This document shows, piece by piece, positions 58,352 through 64,000 of a DNA stretch of 64,000 bases (positions within the stretch are counted from its first letter, which is position 1; the number at the start of each line of letters is the position of its first letter). The translations under genes were made by a program, and so were the position numbers. The DNA lies in the NCBI RefSeq assembly GCF_947496855.1, contig NZ_CANMED010000007.1:415863-479862 (forward strand), given 5' to 3'. This DNA comes from an uncultured Aquimarina sp. Lineage in GTDB: Bacteria; Bacteroidota; Bacteroidia; Flavobacteriales; Flavobacteriaceae. The notes beneath the pieces were generated by a model, which was not told the DNA's origin, searched no databases, and saw nothing but the letters and a program-made list of their open reading frames with translations.

Positions 58352-60301
58352 TCACATCTTAGTGATAATAAATTCTGATCTTCTGTTTAGTTGATGTTCT
58401 GCTTCTGAACAAGGAACATCATTAGTGCAGCGATTAATTAATTGAGCTTCTCCATATCCTATTGCACTTTCGATTCTTTCCACGGAGATTCCCTGAGACA
58501 CCAAATATTCTTTTGTAGATTTTGCTCTTCTATCCGACAATGACAGGTTGTAATTATCAGGAGACCTAGCATCTGTATGGGATTCTACTTTGATAACCAT
58601 TTTTGGATATTGAGTCATTAGCAAAACTATTTTGTTTAGTTCTATGGCTGCATCATTTCTAATAAAAGATTTGTCCAAATTGAAATAGATAATCCCTATT
58701 TTAATTTTAAGAATTCCATTTTCTTCAACAATTAATTCATTTACTGTTTCTAAACCTAGAGGAACTTCTGTTTTGCCATTTGTGTTAGGAGTACTGAATT
58801 CTTTTTCGTTAGGAGAATATCCTGTTTTTTGGGCTTTTATTATATAGTTTTCTTTACAATTAATAACAGTATTAAAAGTATACCCTCCGTTAATTCCTGT
58901 TATAGTTTCTTCTAATTTAGCTCCTTTGGTATCGAACAGATATATAGTTGTCCCAGATATTCTCTCTCCGGTCTTATTGTTAGAAACATATCCATACGCA
59001 GATTGACTACATTTTTCTATTGGGGTTCTTTCAAAAGAATAAATGTCATCATCTCCCTTACCTGATTTTCTATTAGAACACACAAAACCGGTATTATTTT
59101 CTTCTCTAATAATAAAACCAAAATCATCTAATTTACTATTTAGTGGGGCTCCAAGATTTACAGGAGTATCAAATTGATTTAGATTGGAATAATTACTTTC
59201 GAAAACATCAAGTCCCCCTAATCCTAAATGCCCATCAGAAGCGAAGTATAAATTAGAATCTGTAATAAAAGGAAACATTTCTCTTCCGTAGGTATTAATT
59301 TGAGGTCCTAAATTTTGCGGATCCGTGTATTCGTCATTATCTAATATGTTTACAACAAAAATATCAGTAGCACCAATTGATCCAGGCATATCAGATACAA
59401 AATATAATTTTTTACCATCAACACTTACAGCTGGATGTCCTACAGAATAATCATCACTATTGAAAGGTAATTCTTTGATATCTGTCCATACTTTATCGCC
59501 ATCTTCTTCTTCTAATATAGCACTATATAATTTTAGATGATTAATCCCTTCATCATCACGTCCTAAATCACCATTATAATTATTGCGAGTAAAAAATATT
59601 TTTTTCTGATCTGGAGTAAATGATAATGTCGCTTCGTGGTATTTAGTGTTTATATCTTTTGAGAAATCTTCCAAAAGGGAAACATCTGTTTGTAAGGGAT
59701 TAATTCTTCCTAGATATAAATTAAGAAATGGTTGTTCATTCCAATGATATTGCCTTTTATGGTAATAAGAAGAATCTACTGCAGAAGCATATACCAGCTT
59801 ATCTTCAAAATACATCGGACCAAAATCAGAATTCTCTGTATTGATCTCTAAATTTCTCAAAGTAAATTGAGGTTCTATATTTAGAATATCCTCTACAGTG
59901 ATATTATTTTGTGAATATTTTTCTGCTCTTGGGTCTTCTGTTTTTGCTGTACTCGAAAATTTTTTCATCCATTTTTTTGCCAACTTATATTCGCCAATCC
60001 CTTGTAATGAATGAGCATATCTAAATATATATTCTGAATCTACTTCATTTGGATATTCTGACACCAGCCTATCATACCATTTATAGGCTCCTTCCATATT
60101 GGTATTAAAATAATGAGCGTCACCAGCTTTTTGGAAAATTTCTTGAGAAAGATCGCCTTCATCAATGGCTGCCTCGTATTCTTTTGCGGCTTCTTTGTAC
60201 CACATTTTCTCAAAAAAATCATCCGCTCTTTTATATTTTTTCTGAGAGTAGGTTAAGGCAGTAATTAGTAGTAGTATGCTTAGTGTAATTATATTTTTCA
60301 T
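58352..60301 (-). CDS. OmpA-family protein with TPR, PD40 and carboxypeptidase-regulatory-like domains
   Basis: A 649-residue outer-membrane-linked protein. The signal peptide (ITLSILLLITALTYSQ) is followed by TPR-like helices (about 25-130), and WD40/PD40-type beta-propeller blades (about 150-410; YSVGHPAVSVDGKKLYFVSD, FPFITDSNLYFASDGHLGLG). A CarboxypepD-like beta domain lies at about 435-510 (YGYVSNNKTGERISGTTIYL). A C-terminal OmpA domain (about 535-649) contains VESHTDARSPDNYNLSLSDR and LNRRSEFIITKM. OmpA would bind peptidoglycan. This architecture (PorE-like) accompanies PorP/SprF and T9SS adhesin genes, exactly as here (10 bases after the PorP/SprF gene). Confidence 0.9.
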   Translation of the reverse strand: MKNIITLSILLLITALTYSQKKYKRADDFFEKMWYKEAAKEYEAAIDEGDLSQEIFQKAGDAHYFNTNMEGAYKWYDRLVSEYPNEVDSEYIFRYAHSLQGIGEYKLAKKWMKKFSSTAKTEDPRAEKYSQNNITVEDILNIEPQFTLRNLEINTENSDFGPMYFEDKLVYASAVDSSYYHKRQYHWNEQPFLNLYLGRINPLQTDVSLLEDFSKDINTKYHEATLSFTPDQKKIFFTRNNYNGDLGRDDEGINHLKLYSAILEEEDGDKVWTDIKELPFNSDDYSVGHPAVSVDGKKLYFVSDMPGSIGATDIFVVNILDNDEYTDPQNLGPQINTYGREMFPFITDSNLYFASDGHLGLGGLDVFESNYSNLNQFDTPVNLGAPLNSKLDDFGFIIREENNTGFVCSNRKSGKGDDDIYSFERTPIEKCSQSAYGYVSNNKTGERISGTTIYLFDTKGAKLEETITGINGGYTFNTVINCKENYIIKAQKTGYSPNEKEFSTPNTNGKTEVPLGLETVNELIVEENGILKIKIGIIYFNLDKSFIRNDAAIELNKIVLLMTQYPKMVIKVESHTDARSPDNYNLSLSDRRAKSTKEYLVSQGISVERIESAIGYGEAQLINRCTNDVPCSEAEHQLNRRSEFIITKM

Positions 60302-60311
60302 ATACTATATT

Positions 60312-61229
60312 TTAAAAGAATCTCGGTGATTTTAATCTCTTTTCTTGTGATATAAGTTCAAAACGAATCATGATTTCATGACTTCCTGTAGTAAATTTCT
60401 GCAATTCTGTCGTAGTATAATCATAAGCATATCCTATCAACAAACCAGGAGCTACCTGAAAACCTGCTAGGGCACTTATAGAATCATCCCATCGATAAGA
60501 TGCTCCTATTCTAAAACGATCATAGAACATAAAGTTAGCGGAAATATCAGCAATAAGAGGTGCTCCAACTACGTGCTTTATTAAAAATGCAGGTTTAAAT
60601 TTTGTGTTTTCACTAAGATCAAATATCAATCCTCCTATTAAGAAAAAATGTAAGCGTTCTGAGGCAATGGATTCTTGTATATCATCATAATGCTGATCTG
60701 TAAAAAAATTTGGTATAGACAACCCTATATAACTTTTCTCGCTATGAAGATATAAACCCGCTCCAACTGTAGGGAAAAATCGATTGTTAATATTTTGCTG
60801 AAATAAATTATCAGGATTTTGAGATTGCCCTTTTGTCCAATCTATGCTAAACAATCTCCCTCCTCCCTTAATTCCAAAAGAAAGACGATGTGTTTGTGAT
60901 GCTTTTATTGTGTATGAAAAATTCAGATCAAAATAAATTTCATCTGTAGGTCCTATCTCATCATTTACTATAGACAAACCTAATCCTACTTTTTTTCCTA
61001 TGGGAGTGTCGAAAGTTAGGGTTTGAGTCCTTGGAGCTCCATCAATACCAACCCATTGAGAGCGATGAATACCCGTTGCCGTAAAATGGCCTCTTGATCC
61101 AGCATAGGCAGAGTTTACACTTAATGTATTATACATATATTGAGTAAATTGAGGATCCTGCTGACTATATGCCGTCATACTTAGTAGTAACAGCAGCATA
61201 TATATTAGTTTTTGATTGTTTATATTCAT
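60312..61229 (-). CDS. T9SS-associated PorP/SprF-family outer-membrane protein
   Basis: A 305-residue barrel of the PorP/SprF family. The signal peptide (YMLLLLLSMTAYSQ) is followed by the family's start QDPQFTQYMYNTLSVNSAYA, then GSRGHFTATGIHRSQWVGID and PRTQTLTFDTPIGKKVGLGL. It ends in strands with IGYAYDYTTTELQKFTTGSH and the usual HEIMIRFEL. PorP/SprF proteins couple individual T9SS cargo adhesins to the cell surface or secretion motor. It is encoded directly after such an adhesin. Confidence 0.93.
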   Translation of the reverse strand: MNINNQKLIYMLLLLLSMTAYSQQDPQFTQYMYNTLSVNSAYAGSRGHFTATGIHRSQWVGIDGAPRTQTLTFDTPIGKKVGLGLSIVNDEIGPTDEIYFDLNFSYTIKASQTHRLSFGIKGGGRLFSIDWTKGQSQNPDNLFQQNINNRFFPTVGAGLYLHSEKSYIGLSIPNFFTDQHYDDIQESIASERLHFFLIGGLIFDLSENTKFKPAFLIKHVVGAPLIADISANFMFYDRFRIGASYRWDDSISALAGFQVAPGLLIGYAYDYTTTELQKFTTGSHEIMIRFELISQEKRLKSPRFF

Positions 61230-61250
61230 TTCTTTCTTTTTTGATATAGT

Positions 61251-61274
61251 GGAGGCGAATCTAAATTCACCTCC
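61251..61274. other. Intergenic hairpin between adhesin and PorP/SprF genes
   Basis: GGAGGCGAAT-CTAA-ATTCACCTCC forms a strong stem. The T-run lies on the plus-strand side, so it is not a terminator for the minus-strand operon. It could be an mRNA processing or stabilising stem. Confidence 0.5.
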
Positions 61275-61298
61275 TTTTTATGAATAATTTTGTGTAGT

Positions 61299-64000
61299 TT
61301 ATCTATTAATGTATAACCATCCTGCCTTAGGCTCTGAACCATTTCCGAGATTAAGAACATAATAATATGTTCCTACTGGTAGTTTATCTTCTGTATATAG
61401 TACTGCTCTACCATTAGATGTTCCATCAAAAGTATTGTCGTATCCTTTTTTCTGATATACTATATTTCCCCAACGGTTATAAATAATTAGCTCATTATTG
61501 GGATATCTAGATATACAATCGATATAGAAGAATTCATTATTTCCATCATTATTTGGAGAAAACTCATTAAAAACCGTAAGGCAAATCGTTTCAATAGTTA
61601 CTTGATCTTCATCATTACTAGAGTTTCCATCTATTTGATCTAAGGATATTAATGAAGCTATGTTTAGATAATCTTCTATATCTAATACTTCAACCGTTAT
61701 TTCTAGTATTTCAGAACTACCTCCTGTCACCGATGGAATAGACCATATACCTGATACGGAACTATAATTTCCAGATGTCGCAGTAAATGATTCAAATCTA
61801 TATCCTGTTGGTAATTGATCTAATACTTCTACTGTAGTAGCATCCAAAGAACCTAGATTCTCTGCAGTAATTATAAAAGTAATTTCATCACCTATTGCAG
61901 GATTTGCATTACTAACCGTTTTTATGACTTGAATATCCGTTCCTGGAATTACAATTTCAAAACTATCTTCATCATCTTCACTTTGATCCCCATCATCATT
62001 GTTTGGTGTTGCATCTGGATCAAAAGTGGCGGCACCTGTAACTTGAACCACATTCTTATATTCATCCTCTTCTAATGTCGGTGCATTTACTACCACATCA
62101 TACGTTAAATCTATTCCTCCAATAGGTATTTGTAAGTTAGTCCACTCTATCCTATTCCCATTTATTGAGCCTAATGGCTGGCCTACCGGACTAGTTACGT
62201 TACTAGGTTGACTATAACCTATAGGTAATACATCTACTATGTCAACACCTGTTGCCAAGTCTGGACCATCATTATTTACTCGAACCGTAAATGTTATTGT
62301 TTCTCCAACATTTGGCATTTCATTACTAACTGACTTGATTAAACTTAAATCTGAAATTGGCACCTGAATAGGGAAACTTACTTCGTTGTTGCTTGTATCT
62401 GGATCAAACTGATCACTTGAAATAATTTCTGCACTATTTATAAATTCTCCCGGAGTATCGGTAGGTTCATTAACTAAAACATCAATGAATATCGTTTGAG
62501 AACCATTTGCAGGCACATCTTCTACATCCCATAAACCCGTTACAGGATCATAGGTTCCTGATGTGGCACTATGCTGAATATATTCAAACCCGATAGGTAA
62601 TAAATCCTGTGCTTCTACATTAGTCGCCGTTTCTGGTCCAGCATTGCTAATTGTAATCTGAAAACGCAATTCATCACCAGGTAAAGCAGTTGTAGCGCCA
62701 CTCACAGTTGTTTTAGTAATTGATAAATCTGCTATACTTTGAATAGGTACAGTGATCGCATCTGCATAATCATCTTCTGTAGTTATACCATTTCCTGGTG
62801 TAGAATCAATATCCATTACATCCGAAGCTGAAACCTCTGCCGTATTTAAATAATCCCCATTTGGTCTTACTTGTACATCAATTAATAAGGTTTCTACATC
62901 TCCGTTTTCAAGATTTCCAACTTCCCAAACTCCTGAAAATTCATCATATGTACCTGTAGAAGAGCTGAAAGTCAAGAAATCATATCCAGAAGGCAACAAA
63001 TCTGTTACCTCTATACCTGTAGCCCTTTCTGGACCATCATTTCTTACCGTTATTCTAAATGTTATTTCTGAACCTACAAGAGGGGTAATATCTCCATCCA
63101 CTACTTCTTTAGTTAACGATACATCTGCAATAGATTCGACTGGTGTAATCAATTGATTATCCTCATCATCTTCACTTTGGTTACCAGTATCATTATTTGG
63201 TGTAGAATCTATATCTGTAATATCAGAAGCAGAAACTTCTGCAATATTCAAATAATCACCTGTAGCATTTACCAATACATCTATTAATAATGTTTCTGAA
63301 GTGCCACTGGCAATATTGCCAACATTCCACAAACCTGTTGTCTCATCATATGATCCAGTCGTTGAACTGAACAATACAAAATCAAATCCAGAAGGTAAAA
63401 GATCAGTTACTTCAACACCTGTGGCATTTTCCGGACCATCATTTGTTACGGTAATCTGAAAGGTAATTTCCGAACCGATTAATGGTGTTGTATCTCCATC
63501 GACTACTATTTTAGTAAGAGATAAATCTGAAATTGATTCTACAGGAGTAACGATTGCATTATCTTCATCATCTTCATCTTGATCTCCATCATCATTATTT
63601 GGTTCTGAATCCATATCAAATACATCAGAAGCTGTAACCTCAGTAATATTCAAATAATCTCCAGTAGCATTTACTAACACATCTATTAATAATGTTTCAG
63701 ATGTTCCACTAGCAATATTACCTACTGTCCAAATACCTGTATTTTCATTATAATCACCTACTGTAGAACTGAATAATATAAAATCATATCCTGATGGTAG
63801 TAAATCTATTACCTCTACACCTGTAGCATCTTGTGGTCCATCATTGAATATTCTAATTTGGAAAGTAATCTCAGAACCAATTAGCGGTGTTACATCCCCA
63901 TCTATTACTACTTTGGTCAAGGATAAATCTGCTTGTTGTGGAGGAATCGTAATACTATCCTCATCGTCATCAGCTATACCATCCCCATTATCATCAACGG
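61299..64000 (-). CDS. DUF11-repeat adhesin with T9SS type B C-terminal domain (partial at window edge)
   Basis: At least 900 residues, open to the window edge; the true start lies beyond it. Six DUF11-type beta-sandwich repeats of about 115-135 residues are visible, opening with LSLTKVV/LSLTKIV/VSLTKEV-type strands, and containing NDGP.xATGVEV.DLLPSGYDF and GDYLN..EV.ASD. Asp-rich linkers (DDEDDEDN-type, EPNNDDGDQ) that may bind calcium separate them. The last 94 residues are a gliding-motility-type T9SS sorting domain: FNEFSPNNDGNNEFFYIDCI, LIIYNRWGNIVYQKKGYDN, LPVGTYYYVLNLG. It would be secreted by T9SS and held on the surface by the PorP/SprF partner encoded downstream. Confidence 0.92.
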   Translation of the reverse strand, partial: VDDNGDGIADDDEDSITIPPQQADLSLTKVVIDGDVTPLIGSEITFQIRIFNDGPQDATGVEVIDLLPSGYDFILFSSTVGDYNENTGIWTVGNIASGTSETLLIDVLVNATGDYLNITEVTASDVFDMDSEPNNDDGDQDEDDEDNAIVTPVESISDLSLTKIVVDGDTTPLIGSEITFQITVTNDGPENATGVEVTDLLPSGFDFVLFSSTTGSYDETTGLWNVGNIASGTSETLLIDVLVNATGDYLNIAEVSASDITDIDSTPNNDTGNQSEDDEDNQLITPVESIADVSLTKEVVDGDITPLVGSEITFRITVRNDGPERATGIEVTDLLPSGYDFLTFSSSTGTYDEFSGVWEVGNLENGDVETLLIDVQVRPNGDYLNTAEVSASDVMDIDSTPGNGITTEDDYADAITVPIQSIADLSITKTTVSGATTALPGDELRFQITISNAGPETATNVEAQDLLPIGFEYIQHSATSGTYDPVTGLWDVEDVPANGSQTIFIDVLVNEPTDTPGEFINSAEIISSDQFDPDTSNNEVSFPIQVPISDLSLIKSVSNEMPNVGETITFTVRVNNDGPDLATGVDIVDVLPIGYSQPSNVTSPVGQPLGSINGNRIEWTNLQIPIGGIDLTYDVVVNAPTLEEDEYKNVVQVTGAATFDPDATPNNDDGDQSEDDEDSFEIVIPGTDIQVIKTVSNANPAIGDEITFIITAENLGSLDATTVEVLDQLPTGYRFESFTATSGNYSSVSGIWSIPSVTGGSSEILEITVEVLDIEDYLNIASLISLDQIDGNSSNDEDQVTIETICLTVFNEFSPNNDGNNEFFYIDCISRYPNNELIIYNRWGNIVYQKKGYDNTFDGTSNGRAVLYTEDKLPVGTYYYVLNLGNGSEPKAGWLYINR

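Noticed and set aside
61584..64000. CRISPR-like periodicity
   Set aside because: The roughly 390-base period is the protein-coding DUF11 repeat; units are translated and diverged, without short identical repeats and spacers.

Overview
The window looks like a chromosomal segment of a marine-type flavobacterium (Bacteroidota, Flavobacteriaceae; Aquimarina-like at a guess). The DNA is AT-rich. Promoters fit the Bacteroidota pattern TTTG-N19-TAnnTTTG. Lipoproteins carry an acidic stretch just after the lipidated Cys. There are a PorP/SprF protein and a gliding-motility-type C-terminal domain of the type IX secretion system (T9SS), DnaE is fused to a DEDDh exonuclease, and M56/BlaI pairs and TonB_C-like proteins are frequent. 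I see no prophage, integrase, insertion sequence, CRISPR array or plasmid function.

Layout. 0-7.6 kb: FAD oxidoreductase, GDPD phosphodiesterase, glutaryl-CoA dehydrogenase, a 49-residue membrane protein, and a translation operon (rpsP-rimM-trmN6). 7.8-12.2 kb: dnaE with fused exonuclease. 12.6-15.8 kb: two convergent, probably surface-exposed lipoproteins, one of them a cholesterol-dependent-cytolysin (CDC)-like protein whose chain stops where the cholesterol-recognising undecapeptide should begin. 16.1-19.3 kb: a TPR/HTH membrane regulator followed by a seven-haem c-type cytochrome. 19.3-22.5 kb: thioredoxin, DUF58 protein, tRNA-Asp, a candidate small RNA and a DUF456 protein. 22.7-27.7 kb: a BlaI/M56 signalling island with TPR and TonB_C-like secreted proteins and its own operator pair. 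27.7-34.6 kb: ruvC, hemW (apparently without a canonical start codon), then small metabolic genes and a membrane-anchored MutS-like ATPase.

34.6-40.4 kb: a complete trans-4-hydroxyproline catabolic cluster: a divergent AraC regulator, pyrroline-4-hydroxy-2-carboxylate deaminase, 2-oxoglutarate-semialdehyde dehydrogenase, hydroxyproline 2-epimerase and D-hydroxyproline dehydrogenase/oxidase. Together they would convert hydroxyproline, for instance from collagen, to 2-oxoglutarate. 40.5-45.9 kb: DUF4407 protein, a second BlaI-M56 pair with a palindromic operator over its promoter, a structured repeat element, an M20 dipeptidase and tRNA-Leu.

46.1-56.2 kb (all minus strand): a dihydroxyacetone (DHA)/glycerol module reading glpF, outer-membrane porin, dhaK, dhaL, a DhaM-HPr-Enzyme I fusion, an AraC regulator, a one-piece DhaK-DhaL kinase and fructose-1,6-bisphosphatase. 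It couples DHA uptake and phosphorylation (PEP-driven and ATP-driven) to gluconeogenesis. A 14-bp motif is shared by the upstream regions of araC and glpF. 56.4-58.0 kb: VOC protein, Crp/Fnr regulator and peroxiredoxin-like protein. 58.3-64 kb: an OmpA/PD40 protein, a PorP/SprF protein and a giant DUF11-repeat T9SS adhesin that runs off the right edge.

Assignments rest on reading motifs in the sequence. No database search was run, and DUF names are from memory.
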